Shown: piece by piece, positions 9,918 to 19,201 of the stretch
Position numbering within the stretch: the stretch's first letter is position 1
How the letters are laid out: every line of letters begins with the position of its first letter
DNA from: Alphaproteobacteria bacterium
GTDB lineage: Bacteria; Pseudomonadota; Alphaproteobacteria; CAAGCB01; CAG-977
Length of the DNA: 52,005 nt
NCBI GenBank assembly: GCA_017480385.1
Contig: JAFVAT010000036.1
Coordinates: forward strand, 1 to 52,005
Reading direction: 5' to 3'
The notes under the pieces: model-generated
The model's input: the letters and a program-made list of their open reading frames with translations, nothing else
Databases searched by the model: none
What the model was told of the DNA's origin: nothing
Program-made: the position numbers and the translations under genes

Positions 9918-10700
9918 TTACCCCCAGAAGTTCAAACCCGGACAAATAAAAACAATAATAAGAACGACAATCGGCGCCACCGCCAGCAACGCGTCCATAC
10001 GATCAAAAATACCGCCATGACCAGGGATTAAATTACTGGAATCCTTAACGTTCAAATATCGTTTAATCCAAGATTCAAGCAAATCTCCGCCCTGAGAAAC
10101 AGCCCCTAAAACGGCAGAAACAATCATAACCGGTTCATAGGCCGCCGCTCCGAATTTCGCACACCCGGCACCCCATACCGCCGCCGTCAGCATACCGCCG
10201 ATCAAGCCGGCCCAAGTTTTTTTCGGGCTGATCCGCGGGCACATTTTCGGTCCCCCGATCGTTTTGCCGAACAAATAAGCGCCCGTATCCATTGCCCATA
10301 CCGTTCCGATCAGCCAGATTGTACTGATAAAGCCGTAATTTTGCAGCATAAAAGCCAAAGCCGTTACCGGATATACCGAATAAATCATGCCAAAGGCAAA
10401 TAACGTTTTATGCTCAGTCTGCTGCTTTTTTGCCGCAAGATACAGCACGACGGTCATAACAGCCGGCAAAGTCCAAGCGACAGCGGCCTCTATATCCAAT
10501 AAAAAAACGCTGCAGATTCCTGTAACGGCAATCAGCATCCCCAAAACGGAAAAACGTTTTAAAACAAGTTTTTCCCATTCCCAGCCCATAATTGTCAGAA
10601 TAACGGCACATAACAGTTCGAACCACGGAGAACCGAAGTAAAGCGCCAAAATCGGCAGAGGCAGTAAAATACATGCGGAAAGAACACGCTGCTTTAACAT
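9918..10700 (-). CDS. cdsA: Phosphatidate cytidylyltransferase
   Basis: CdsA makes CDP-diacylglycerol from phosphatidate and CTP in the inner membrane. The protein is almost entirely hydrophobic, with about eight membrane segments. It carries the family signature near its C-terminus: ISPKKTWAGLIGGM, then GGDLLESWIKR and KDSSNLIPGHGGIFDRMD. The ATG at 10700 is chosen because a strong AAAGGAG lies before it and the protein then starts MLKQRVLSA. A longer frame from 10763 would run into uppS. Sixty or so residues of mainly membrane sequence precede the first loop. It follows uppS by ten bases. Confidence 0.95.
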   Translation of the reverse strand: MLKQRVLSACILLPLPILALYFGSPWFELLCAVILTIMGWEWEKLVLKRFSVLGMLIAVTGICSVFLLDIEAAVAWTLPAVMTVVLYLAAKKQQTEHKTLFAFGMIYSVYPVTALAFMLQNYGFISTIWLIGTVWAMDTGAYLFGKTIGGPKMCPRISPKKTWAGLIGGMLTAAVWGAGCAKFGAAAYEPVMIVSAVLGAVSQGGDLLESWIKRYLNVKDSSNLIPGHGGIFDRMDALLAVAPIVVLIIVFICPGLNFWG

Positions 10701-10710
10701 AAAAACTCCT

Positions 10711-11427
10711 TTACACTTTACCGAAACGACGGTGACGGGCGGCATATTCGTCCAATGCCGCATGAAATTCTTTTTCTGTGCAATCCGGCCATAAAGTGTC
10801 TAAAAACACAAATTCGGAATAAGCCGACTGCCATAACAGAAAATTGCTGATTCTTTTTTCCCCGCTGGTCCTGATCACCAAATCCGGATCAGGAATTTCC
10901 GGCAGAAAAAGAGCCTTTGAAAAAGATTTCTCATCAATTTCTTCCGGTTTAATTTTTCCTTCAGCAGCCTTTTGTGCCAAATGACGGGCCGCTTCAACAA
11001 TTTCCTCGCGCCCGCCGTAACTGATCGCCAGAATCAAATGCATTTTTTCCTGCTCCGGCGGCAAGTTTTTCGACACCAGCTCGGCAATCCGCCGCCGGAT
11101 CTTTTCCGGCAGCAGCTCTATGCGTCCCAAAAATGAAAAGTTAATGCCTTTTTTACGAAACGGTTGTGTTTCTTTCTGCAAATATTCATCCAACATAGAA
11201 AACAAAGCGTTGATTTCATCTTGCGGTCTGTTCCAGTTTTCAGAAGAAAAACAAAACAAGGTCAAATAGCGGACCCCTGCCGACAAACAAGTTTCCGCCA
11301 ACTTTTCAACAACTTTAGCGCCTTCCCGATGTCCGGCAGTACGAGGCAGAGCCCGCTGTTTCGCCCAGCGGCCATTGCCGTCCATGATAACGGCGACATG
11401 AGTGGGAATTGCTTTCTTGTTTTCCAT
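10711..11427 (-). CDS. uppS: Undecaprenyl (isoprenyl) diphosphate synthase
   Basis: UppS is the cis-prenyltransferase that elongates farnesyl diphosphate to the C55 lipid carrier used for peptidoglycan and O-antigen. The 238-residue protein contains HVAVIMDGNGRWAKQR, with the catalytic Asp at residue 16, and the C-terminal signature DLVIRTSGEKRISNFLLWQ followed by FLDTLWPD. Its start overlaps the frr stop as TAATG, so translation is coupled. Confidence 0.96.
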   Translation of the reverse strand: MENKKAIPTHVAVIMDGNGRWAKQRALPRTAGHREGAKVVEKLAETCLSAGVRYLTLFCFSSENWNRPQDEINALFSMLDEYLQKETQPFRKKGINFSFLGRIELLPEKIRRRIAELVSKNLPPEQEKMHLILAISYGGREEIVEAARHLAQKAAEGKIKPEEIDEKSFSKALFLPEIPDPDLVIRTSGEKRISNFLLWQSAYSEFVFLDTLWPDCTEKEFHAALDEYAARHRRFGKV

Positions 11428-11990
11428 TAAACCTGCTTAATTTCCTGTTCTTTAGCTTTCAGCATTTCGTCCATTGCTTTAATCGTCGAATCCGTCAGAG
11501 TCTGAATTTCCGTTTCGTATTTTTTCTGTTCGTCTTCAGAAATTTCACCGTCTTTCTGCATCTTCTTAACAGCGTCCATAGCGTCTCGGCGAATATTACG
11601 AACGGCGATGCGAGCCTGTTCCGTATACTTTGCGGCAACTTTTGTCAGTTCTATGCGGCGTTCCTCATTCAACGGTGGAATGGGAATACGAATCAGCTGA
11701 CCGTCATTCATTGGATTCAGCCCCAATTCCGAAGACCGGATTGCTTTTTCCACAGCCTTGACCAAAGAACGGTCCCAGACTTGAACGGACAGCATACGCG
11801 CCTCCGGAACACTGACCGTTCCCACCTGCACAAGCGGAGTCATGGCGCCATAAGCCTCAACCATTAATCCGTCCAACAAAGCTGTTGATGCACGCCCTGT
11901 TCTCAGCCCGGAAAAATCTTTCTTCAAAGAATCTGTCGTTTTTTCCATGCGTGTGCGCGTATCTTGCTTAATTTCATCAAAGGCTGCCAT
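11427..11990 (-). CDS. frr: Ribosome recycling factor
   Basis: RRF splits post-termination ribosomes together with EF-G. The 187-residue length is standard. The protein shows the [10 protein letters not shown] segment near residue 30, the [17 protein letters not shown] loop, and the C-terminal helices with [13 protein letters not shown] and a final acidic-basic helix. It follows pyrH by 12 bases, in the conserved rpsB-tsf-pyrH-frr order. Confidence 0.97.
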   Translation of the reverse strand: MAAFDEIKQDTRTRMEKTTDSLKKDFSGLRTGRASTALLDGLMVEAYGAMTPLVQVGTVSVPEARMLSVQVWDRSLVKAVEKAIRSSELGLNPMNDGQLIRIPIPPLNEERRIELTKVAAKYTEQARIAVRNIRRDAMDAVKKMQKDGEISEDEQKKYETEIQTLTDSTIKAMDEMLKAKEQEIKQV

Positions 11991-12002
11991 TTATTTTCTC
12001 CT

Positions 12003-12716
12003 TTATTCGGCATCAGTAATAACGGTAAAAGCGCCTTCTCCGGCCAAAGCGCGGTACAGAGCCTTTTCCTCGTGCATTGAAAATACAACAATCGCAATAT
12101 TGTTGTCACGGGCCAAAGCTATTGCAGCGGCGTCCATTACCTTTAATTGTTTAACTAATACTTCATCATAGCTGACTTTTTCAAACCGTACAGCGTTTTT
12201 ATCTTTTTTCGGATCGGCAGAATAAACACCGTCCACTTGAGTGGCCTTAAAAATAGCTTCACAGCCCATTTCCGCCGCGCGCAAAGCAGCCCCTGTATCC
12301 GTGGTAAAGAAAGGATTTCCGGTTCCAGCTGCAAAAATAATCACACTGCCATCCGCCAGCTTCTTTTTAACTCTCGGCTGCACATAAGGTTCGCAAATTG
12401 TCGGCATAACGACGCCGGATACGACGCGCGCGGAAACGCCTATACGTTCTAAAGCGTCCTGCATCGCCAAAGAATTGATCACTGTTGCTAACATTCCCAT
12501 ATGGTCGGCGCGCACTCTGTCCATGCCGCCGGCAGCGCCGGACAACCCTCTGAAAATATTGCCGCCGCCGATCACGACAGCAATTTGAACGCCAGCATCA
12601 TGCACCATTTTAATTTCGTGCGCGATTGAATTCAGCATACTTTCGTCCAGACCAAAGCTTTTGTTCCCCATCAGCCCTTCGCCGGATAATTTTAACAGGA
12701 TCCGTTTATATTTCAT
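12003..12716 (-). CDS. pyrH: UMP kinase
   Basis: PyrH is the bacterial hexameric kinase that phosphorylates UMP to UDP, of the amino acid kinase fold. The 237-residue protein has KLSGEGLMG near the N-terminus, VVIGGGNIFRG, and the ATQVDGVYSADPKKDKNA loop. A GGAG lies shortly before the ATG. Its start is only about 28 bases beyond the terminator-like hairpin after tsf, so pyrH must be reached by read-through or by a promoter hidden in tsf. Confidence 0.97.
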   Translation of the reverse strand: MKYKRILLKLSGEGLMGNKSFGLDESMLNSIAHEIKMVHDAGVQIAVVIGGGNIFRGLSGAAGGMDRVRADHMGMLATVINSLAMQDALERIGVSARVVSGVVMPTICEPYVQPRVKKKLADGSVIIFAAGTGNPFFTTDTGAALRAAEMGCEAIFKATQVDGVYSADPKKDKNAVRFEKVSYDEVLVKQLKVMDAAAIALARDNNIAIVVFSMHEEKALYRALAGEGAFTVITDAE

Positions 12717-12736
12717 TTTGCACCACTCCGGTTTTT

Positions 12737-12773
12737 GAAAAAAAAACGGCGGGAATTAAAACGTCCCGCCGTT
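12737..12773 (-). terminator. Terminator-like hairpin between tsf and pyrH
   Basis: A perfect AACGGCGGGA / TCCCGCCGTT stem with a nine-base loop is followed on the minus strand by a run of T. It would end or attenuate the rpsB-tsf transcript. Confidence 0.85.
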
Positions 12774-12786
12774 CAATAAAGCCTGA

Positions 12787-13728
12787 TTATTTACCAGCAG
12801 CGGCTGCTACCTCTGCCGCAAAATCTTCCTGCTTCTTTTCAATGCCTTCACCCAAAGCAAAACGGGCAAAAGCTTTTAATTCAACGGGAGCGCCGACTTC
12901 TTTGGCAGCTTCCGCAACGACATCTTTAATTTTCTTCTTGTCGTCCATGATAAAGAACTGTTCATTCAAAACAATTTCTTCATGGAATTTGCGGATACGA
13001 CCGACCAACATCTTTTCAATGACTTCAGCCGGCTTTGTTTTGCCCGTCTTAGCCTGTTCTTCTTTAATCTGATCTTCAACAACCTTCTTTTCGCGAGCTT
13101 CCATATCCGCCGGCACATCGGCAATGTTCAAACATATCGGAGCAGCTGCTGCAACGTGCATCGCCAAATTCTTCGCCAGTTTTTCCAAAGCAGCTTTATC
13201 CCCCGTAGATTCCAGAGCGATCAAAGTACCGATCTTGCCCAAACCGTCGGCAATAGCACCGTGCATATAACCGACAACGACGCCATTATTTACAGCAACT
13301 TTTGCACAGCGGCGCAAATTCATATTTTCGCCGATTTTCGCGATCAGGTCCGTCAAAGCTCCCTGAACGTCTTTGCCGTCAGCAAAAGCCGTCGCCTTCA
13401 GCGTTTCGACATTTCCGTCACCCTTCAGAGCAATTTCTGCCGCAGAGGCAACAAAATTTTGGAATAATTCATTTTTAGAAACAAAATCCGTTTCAGAATT
13501 AACTTCAACAACGACGCCTTCTTTATCCGTTGTTTTCATGGCAACCAAGCCCTGAGAAGCAACACGACCGGCCTTTTTGGCAGCAGAAGCCAATCCTTTT
13601 TTACGCAGCCAGTCAACGGCTTTTTCAACATCGCCGGCGGCTTCGGACAAAGCCTTTTTGCAATCCATCATGCCTGCGCCGGTCTTTTCGCGCAGCTCTT
13701 TAACAACAGCGGCTGTAATTTCGGCCAT
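12787..13728 (-). CDS. tsf: Elongation factor Ts
   Basis: EF-Ts exchanges GDP for GTP on EF-Tu. The 313-residue protein begins with a UBA-like helical domain containing VKELREKTGAGMMDCKKAL. It continues with the SETDFVSKN signature of the first core subdomain and two EF-Ts core repeats. The C-terminus is alanine-rich (FAAEVAAAAGK). It follows rpsB with an 85-base gap that holds a strong hairpin, and its own transcript ends at the hairpin at 12737-12773. Confidence 0.97.
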   Translation of the reverse strand: MAEITAAVVKELREKTGAGMMDCKKALSEAAGDVEKAVDWLRKKGLASAAKKAGRVASQGLVAMKTTDKEGVVVEVNSETDFVSKNELFQNFVASAAEIALKGDGNVETLKATAFADGKDVQGALTDLIAKIGENMNLRRCAKVAVNNGVVVGYMHGAIADGLGKIGTLIALESTGDKAALEKLAKNLAMHVAAAAPICLNIADVPADMEAREKKVVEDQIKEEQAKTGKTKPAEVIEKMLVGRIRKFHEEIVLNEQFFIMDDKKKIKDVVAEAAKEVGAPVELKAFARFALGEGIEKKQEDFAAEVAAAAGK

Positions 13729-13765
13729 TTATTTTTCCTTTCAAAACAATAACTTCTTCACATAG

Positions 13766-13799
13766 GAATGGCGGCGAAACTAAAAACCCGCCGCCATTC
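13766..13799 (-). promoter_or_regulatory. Strong hairpin without T run between rpsB and tsf
   Basis: An 11-base perfect stem (GAATGGCGGCG / CGCCGCCATTC) with a 12-base loop sits between the two genes. Neither side has a run of T, so it is unlikely to be a simple intrinsic terminator. It may tune the S2:EF-Ts ratio by pausing, RNA processing or mRNA stability. Confidence 0.6.
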
Positions 13800-13813
13800 A
13801 TAAAACTTTACGC

Positions 13814-14593
13814 TTAAGCGTCGGCTTTTTCTTCGTCCGCAGCGGCTTCGACTTCTTCCACCGCCATTTCCTGAGCGCCTAAATCAACGCCGGCAGCGGC
13901 CATTTCAGCCTGAATACCGTCCAACACCGAGCCGGACACCAAATCACAGTACATGTTGATCGCACGAATCGCATCATCATTGCCCGGAATCGGGAAATCA
14001 ATTCCCTCGGGATCAGAGTTCGTATCGCAGATTGCGATGACAGGGATACCCAAGCGGCGCGCTTCATGCAAAGCCAAGCCTTCTTTAACCGTATCAATGA
14101 CAAAAATCAGATCGGGACGACCGCCCATATCTTTAATTCCGCCCAAAGAACGGTCCAGTTTTTCACGTTCGCGGGAAATATTCAGCTTTTCCTTTTTTGT
14201 CAAGCCTTCAAATTCGCCTTTTTCCTGTTTGGCATCAATTTCTTTTAAACGGCGGATTGACTGAGAAACCGTTTTCCAGTTCGTCAGCGTGCCGCCCAGC
14301 CAGCGGTGGTTGACATAATATTGACCGCAACGTTCAGCGGCTTCGCGAACGGGCTGCTGAGCCTGTGTCTTTGTGCCGACGAACAAGATGCGTCCGCCCT
14401 GAGCCGCCGTATCGCGAACAGCCTGCATGGCGCGGTACAGCATCGGAACGGTCTGCTGCAAATCGATGATATGCACGTTATCGCGTGTTCCGAAAATATA
14501 CTGTTTCATTTTCGGATTCCAACGGCGTGTATTGTGACCAAAATGAACGCCAGATTCGATCAGCTGACGCATTGTAAATGTAGGAAGTGCCAT
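13814..14593 (-). CDS. rpsB: 30S ribosomal protein S2
   Basis: S2 binds the 30S subunit late in assembly. The 259-residue protein starts [20 protein letters not shown], the family's N-terminal signature. It carries [30 protein letters not shown] and [20 protein letters not shown]. The C-terminus is an acidic alanine-rich extension ([13 protein letters not shown]), common in alphaproteobacterial S2. It is the first gene of its transcription unit and has a leader of about 125 bases. Confidence 0.97.
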   Translation of the reverse strand: MALPTFTMRQLIESGVHFGHNTRRWNPKMKQYIFGTRDNVHIIDLQQTVPMLYRAMQAVRDTAAQGGRILFVGTKTQAQQPVREAAERCGQYYVNHRWLGGTLTNWKTVSQSIRRLKEIDAKQEKGEFEGLTKKEKLNISREREKLDRSLGGIKDMGGRPDLIFVIDTVKEGLALHEARRLGIPVIAICDTNSDPEGIDFPIPGNDDAIRAINMYCDLVSGSVLDGIQAEMAAAGVDLGAQEMAVEEVEAAADEEKADA

Positions 14594-14720
14594 TTTTATT
14601 ACCTCTTTTCCGGTTAAACCTCCGCAGGCAAATGAGCCGGAGGACCTCCCCCCGACACCGGAGCGAAAAAACGGAAACTTCTCCTTCCCTCTTTTTCCGC
14701 CGCACCTGCGTGTGAAATCA
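14594..14720 (-). promoter_or_regulatory. rpsB 5' leader with G-rich and complementary segments
   Basis: The untranslated leader contains several GGAGG-like and CCTCC/CCGG-like blocks (for example GGGGGGAGGTCCTCCGG on the minus strand) that can pair with each other. S2 is known to regulate its own operon in other bacteria by binding its leader. This leader could fold for that purpose, but I do not recognise a described motif. Confidence 0.4.
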
Positions 14721-14727
14721 AGGCCTA

Positions 14728-14756
14728 TTTCTAATCTGCTTTTTCTTTTTTGGCAA
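14728..14756 (-). promoter_or_regulatory. Sigma-70 type promoter of rpsB-tsf
   Basis: TTGCCA and TAGAAA lie 17 bases apart on the minus strand, about 125 bases before the rpsB start. No other gene lies between. Confidence 0.6.
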
Positions 14757-14760
14757 GAGA

Positions 14761-14789
14761 TAAAATCACTTCCGGATCATAAAAGTGAT
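14761..14789 (-). terminator. Weak terminator after the dnaE-downstream membrane gene
   Basis: A seven-base ATCACTT / AAGTGAT stem begins directly after the stop codon at 14791 and is followed on the minus strand by TTTTA. The stem is short and AT-rich, so it is probably a weak terminator. Confidence 0.5.
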
Positions 14790-14790
14790 C

Positions 14791-15576
14791 TTAATCTTTG
14801 GAAATGAGCGAAGAAAACAAATACCCGCAATAGGCGGCATGTAAAATACAAGCCAATAAAGCTGCGAAAATCATACTAAAATTTGCCGTAAATAACATAA
14901 ATTGAGTATTTCCCAAAATTCTCTGCAACATCATATTTATGGAAAACAGAGCTATTAACGGAAAAATCAAGAAAGAAATCTGCACAACTGCGACAACAAC
15001 ATTTATGCCGCTGGTCATTTGCCAAGCCGTCCACCACCTCAAAGACCGGTCTGCCGCCGCAGCAGGCAATTTTAAAATAAACCGGACAAGGAAATACGGG
15101 CAAAACACAAGTGTTCCGATAATAAAAAGCAAGCCCGCTCGCTCAGACAAAGGAAGAAAATGATTAACAATAACGATCAAAATCAGAGACAATAAAGCGG
15201 ACAAAAACAGCGAATACAAAACAACCTGCAGACAAACGGCAATGTAATGTCTCATTGCCTTATCCGGTTTGGGCAGAAAGAACCGGCGTTTTTGTTCCTG
15301 ATCCTCTCCGAAAAACAAAATCTGCTGTACCCGAAGCATAACGGAAGCAAACAAAAAAGGAAGAAAAACAACAATTAAAAGCAGGATATAAATATTAAAC
15401 TCAACATTTGGCTGAATCGTTTCGGCCAAATAAAACGGCGGATAAAAATATACTAATGCGGCAACGACTATTAATGCCGCTGCGGGAACAGTTATCAAAT
15501 AAGCCAGCCGTTTTAAATCGCAGATAAAAAGAACGGCAGGTTTAATCAAAGAAAGTAACGTTAATGTATTAATCAT
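14791..15576 (-). CDS. Integral membrane protein of unknown function
   Basis: I do not recognise this 261-residue protein. Hydrophobicity suggests six membrane segments (about residues 28-48, 66-85, 113-135, 145-165, 195-215 and 235-255). Between segments 2 and 3 is a charged cytoplasmic-looking loop (FFGEDQEQKRRFFLPKPDK). No catalytic motif stands out. Its start overlaps the dnaE stop as TAATG, so it is translated from the dnaE transcript. The tie to dnaE is probably only positional. Confidence 0.8.
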   Translation of the reverse strand: MINTLTLLSLIKPAVLFICDLKRLAYLITVPAAALIVVAALVYFYPPFYLAETIQPNVEFNIYILLLIVVFLPFLFASVMLRVQQILFFGEDQEQKRRFFLPKPDKAMRHYIAVCLQVVLYSLFLSALLSLILIVIVNHFLPLSERAGLLFIIGTLVFCPYFLVRFILKLPAAAADRSLRWWTAWQMTSGINVVVAVVQISFLIFPLIALFSINMMLQRILGNTQFMLFTANFSMIFAALLACILHAAYCGYLFSSLISKD

Positions 15577-18500
15577 TAGAGTTCCTTCACCTCTAAAACG
15601 CCTTGAATTTTGGACAATGCCGCTAAAATATCGGCTGTTAAAGCATACCTTTTTTCACAATCAATTTCCACCTCCCATTTATCGGCCAAAGCGGTCAGCA
15701 AAATCCGGCTGCGTCCGCCGGACAGCTGTTCAATCAGATTTTTAATCGGAAGAACCGCCTCCTCCCGATCCAGCACAATCATAATGCCGCCGGCTGTTTG
15801 GGAAATAACGTCGTCCAAAAATTCAGCATGTTGCAGGATCATGCGCGGATCGTCGCTGCCCTCTTCCTTTTCGGCATTGACGGTAATCAACAAAGGACGG
15901 TCCGATTTCAACATGTCTCTGTACCGGCTGAGCCCGTCGGAAAAAACGGTAAATTCAAAGCTGCCGGACACATCGGAAGCGGCAACAAAAGCGTATTTGC
16001 TGCCTTTTTTGCTCATGCGTTCCCGCATAGAAGATACCGTCACGCCCATTTTTGCGCGTAAAGAGCCGGCACGGGAAACGCCTCTTGCCACTTCCGCATA
16101 TGACATTGTCCGCAGCCGCGTCAGGCTTTTTTCATAACGGTCCAGCGGGTGTGCCGATAAATAAAAACCAATGACAGAGGATTCCATTTTCAGCTTTTCT
16201 TCAGGCGTCCATTCCGGCGCCGGCGTCAAAATGATTTTTTCTTCCGCCGCAGCCTGACCGAACAGACTGATCTGAGAGCTGGCCTTTTCCTCATTTGCCG
16301 CCCGCGCATGTTTCATCAGCAATTCCAGATTCGCATGCAGCAGCCCGCGGCTCTTTTCCAAAGAATCAAAGGCACCGGCCTTGATCCATGTTTCCAGACT
16401 TTTCTTGTCCAAATGAGAAGAATCCATGCGCCGGATAAAGTCGGAAACGGATTTAAAGGGGCCTTTCTTTTGACGTTCCGCCACAACGGCAGCCGCGGCC
16501 CCCTCTCCCGCGCCTTTCACAGCGGTCAGAGCATACCGCACCGCACCGTTTTCGACGGCAAATGGCACAAAAGACATGTTCACGTCCGGCGGCAGCAATT
16601 TAATTTTCAAGCGGGCAAGCTCTTTTTTATACAATGCCAGCTTGTCCGTATTCTGCATATCATACGTCATTGTCGCGGCCATAAATTCAACCGGATAATG
16701 CGTTTTCAGCCAAGCCGTCTGATAAGTCACAAGCGCATAAGCCGCCGCATGGGACTTGTTAAAGCCGTATTCCGCAAACTTTGCCATACGGTCAAAGATC
16801 GATTCCGCCAAGCTTTGCTGAATCCCGTTTTTAATCGAGCCGGCAACAAACTTTTCACGTTCCAGAGGGATTTTTTCCTTGATTTTTTTCCCCATAACCT
16901 TGCGCAACCCGTCTGCACCGCCCATTGTATAGCCGCCCATTTTTTGGGCAATCTGCATGACTTGTTCCTGATAAATCATAATGCCGTAGGTCTCTTTTAA
17001 GATATCCTCCAGCATCGGGTGCATATAGTCGGGATCTTCTTTGCCGTGTTTGCGGTTGATATAGCTTGGGATATTGTCCATCGGTCCCGGACGGTACAAA
17101 GAAATCACAGCGATGATTTCCTCAAACGTCGTCGGTGCCAGATCGCGCAGCACTTTGCGCATGCCGCCGCTTTCAAGCTGGAACACGCCGTCCGTTTCCG
17201 CCCGCTGCAGCAGCTCAAACGTTGCTTTGTCCGCCAGATCGATTTCGGAAATATTTAACGGCGGCTGCCCTTCCTTGGTAATGCGGGCGTTTGCCATGTT
17301 AACAGCCTCTTGAATGACCGTCAGCGTTTTCAGCCCCAGAAAGTCAAACTTAATCAGGCCGGTTGATTCAACAAATTTCATGTTGTACTGCGTCACGGGC
17401 AGTTCGGAATCAGAGCTTAAATCCCGAAAGACCGGCACAATCTGATTCAAAGGCTTTTGCCCGACAACGACACCCGCCGCATGTGTGGAAGCGTTGCGGT
17501 AAAGCCCCTCCAATTTTTCTGCCAGCGAAAGCAAATGATCCACCGGCTGATCCGTTTTGCGCCAGCGGGCAAATTCCGGTTCGGTCTCATACGCTTTAGC
17601 CAGCGTCATTTTCGGATCAGGCGGAACCATGCGCGCCAGCTTGTCGGCCACGAAGTCCATTTGCAGCACGCGCCCGACATCACGGATCACGACTTTAGCC
17701 TGCATCTGACCGAACGTAATAATCTGCGCTACCCGGTCATGACCGTACTTTTCACGCACATATTCGATCGTTTTGCCGCGCCTTGTCTGACAAAAGTCCA
17801 CGTCAAAGTCCGGCATGTTCACGCGTTCCGGGTTCAAAAAGCGTTCAAACAGCAAATTCAGCCGCAGCGGATCCAGATCCGTAATCTTTAAAGACCATGC
17901 CACGACAGACCCCGCGCCTGAACCGCGCCCCGGCCCAACGGGAATCCCGTGCGCTTTTGACCAGCCGATAAAGTCCGAAACGATCAGGAAGTAGCCGGAA
18001 AACTTCATTTTAATAATCACGCTTAATTCGTATTCCAAACGATCCTGATACGGCTTGCCGACTTCGGCTTTTTGTTCTTCGGTCATATCCGAAGTAAAAA
18101 CGTGAACATTCAAACGTTCGACCAGCCCTTTGCGCGCGCGGTCCTGAACGGTGACCGCTTCCTGCAATTCGCCGATCGTACGGGAATCCAGCTGTTCCTG
18201 AACCGTCCTGCCGGTTTTGGGATCATCAGTCAAATAAGCGCGAATTTTTTCATACATTTCCCCGCGCGCTTTTTGTTCATCGTCACCGATCGGATCACAA
18301 TCGGGATAAATCGGCAGCGCCGGATCGTGAAACTCCACCATAAAGCCGCAGCGTTTGGCGATATTGACGGTATTTTCAACCGCTTCGGGCAGGTCCTCGA
18401 ACAAAGCGGTCATTTCTTCGGGCGATTTAAAATAGTATTCGGGATTCAGCCGCCGCCGGTCATTAACAATCACATGCGTTTTTTCTTTAATGCACAGCAA

Positions 18501-19199
18501 GGCGTCATGCGCTTCAAACATATCCTTATCAATAAAGAAGACTTCGTTCGTCGCGACTAAAGGCACGTTGTATTTATAGGCCAGATCCAGAAAATCCCGT
18601 TCTGTTTTTTCTTCGTCCTCCGTCCCGTGACGCTGGATTTCCATATACAGACGGTCGGGAAATGCGGCCATTAACAGCTTTAAAGCCTCTTCCGCCTTTT
18701 CCGTTTTGCCGGCCAACAGCAATTTGCCCACAGGGCCGTTCACTCCGCCCGTCAGACAGATCAATCCGTCGGAAAAATCCTTTAATTTATCATAGGGGAC
18801 ATGCGGCTTTTCGTCCGACGGCGTGAACATATAAGCCTGTTCGGACTGCAAACGCAGATTGTTATACCCCGCTTCATTCTGAACCAACAAAACAACATCG
18901 GAAAGAGCAGCGTCCGGATCTTTGACGTTAAAGCGTTTTTCTTCCAGCCCCATATCAATGCAGGCCTGCGTCCCGATAATCGGCTGAATGCCGTGCGCAG
19001 CGCACTCGGTTGACATTTCAAACGCGCCGAACAGATTATTCGTGTCCGTCATCGCCACCGCCGGCATGCGGTACTGCTCGCATAAGCCCGTCAGCTTTTT
19101 GATTTTAACCGCGCCTTCCAACAGCGAATACGCCGTATGCACCCGCAAATGAATAAAGGGAGACAAAGGCAATACGGAAGAAGCGGCTTCTGTCGTCAT
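15576..19199 (-). CDS. dnaE: DNA polymerase III alpha subunit
   Basis: DnaE is the replicative polymerase (C family). The 1207-residue protein opens with a PHP domain (FIHLRVHTAYSLLEGAVKI). The palm domain holds the catalytic acidic motif MPDFDVDFCQTRRG, preceded by GPGRGSGAGSVVAW. The fingers include HAAGVVVGQKPL and FNKSHAAAYALVTYQTAWLK. An OB-fold domain follows (about residues 1030-1110) and then a short tau-binding C-terminal domain. The length is that of ordinary DnaE1, not the shorter DnaE2. It follows lolD with only a two-base gap. Confidence 0.97.
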   Translation of the reverse strand: MTTEAASSVLPLSPFIHLRVHTAYSLLEGAVKIKKLTGLCEQYRMPAVAMTDTNNLFGAFEMSTECAAHGIQPIIGTQACIDMGLEEKRFNVKDPDAALSDVVLLVQNEAGYNNLRLQSEQAYMFTPSDEKPHVPYDKLKDFSDGLICLTGGVNGPVGKLLLAGKTEKAEEALKLLMAAFPDRLYMEIQRHGTEDEEKTERDFLDLAYKYNVPLVATNEVFFIDKDMFEAHDALLCIKEKTHVIVNDRRRLNPEYYFKSPEEMTALFEDLPEAVENTVNIAKRCGFMVEFHDPALPIYPDCDPIGDDEQKARGEMYEKIRAYLTDDPKTGRTVQEQLDSRTIGELQEAVTVQDRARKGLVERLNVHVFTSDMTEEQKAEVGKPYQDRLEYELSVIIKMKFSGYFLIVSDFIGWSKAHGIPVGPGRGSGAGSVVAWSLKITDLDPLRLNLLFERFLNPERVNMPDFDVDFCQTRRGKTIEYVREKYGHDRVAQIITFGQMQAKVVIRDVGRVLQMDFVADKLARMVPPDPKMTLAKAYETEPEFARWRKTDQPVDHLLSLAEKLEGLYRNASTHAAGVVVGQKPLNQIVPVFRDLSSDSELPVTQYNMKFVESTGLIKFDFLGLKTLTVIQEAVNMANARITKEGQPPLNISEIDLADKATFELLQRAETDGVFQLESGGMRKVLRDLAPTTFEEIIAVISLYRPGPMDNIPSYINRKHGKEDPDYMHPMLEDILKETYGIMIYQEQVMQIAQKMGGYTMGGADGLRKVMGKKIKEKIPLEREKFVAGSIKNGIQQSLAESIFDRMAKFAEYGFNKSHAAAYALVTYQTAWLKTHYPVEFMAATMTYDMQNTDKLALYKKELARLKIKLLPPDVNMSFVPFAVENGAVRYALTAVKGAGEGAAAAVVAERQKKGPFKSVSDFIRRMDSSHLDKKSLETWIKAGAFDSLEKSRGLLHANLELLMKHARAANEEKASSQISLFGQAAAEEKIILTPAPEWTPEEKLKMESSVIGFYLSAHPLDRYEKSLTRLRTMSYAEVARGVSRAGSLRAKMGVTVSSMRERMSKKGSKYAFVAASDVSGSFEFTVFSDGLSRYRDMLKSDRPLLITVNAEKEEGSDDPRMILQHAEFLDDVISQTAGGIMIVLDREEAVLPIKNLIEQLSGGRSRILLTALADKWEVEIDCEKRYALTADILAALSKIQGVLEVKEL

Positions 19200-19201
19200 A
19201 C

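Noticed and set aside
10701-10763. Longer start for cdsA
   Set aside because: It overlaps uppS, while a strong ribosome binding site sits before the ATG at 10700.
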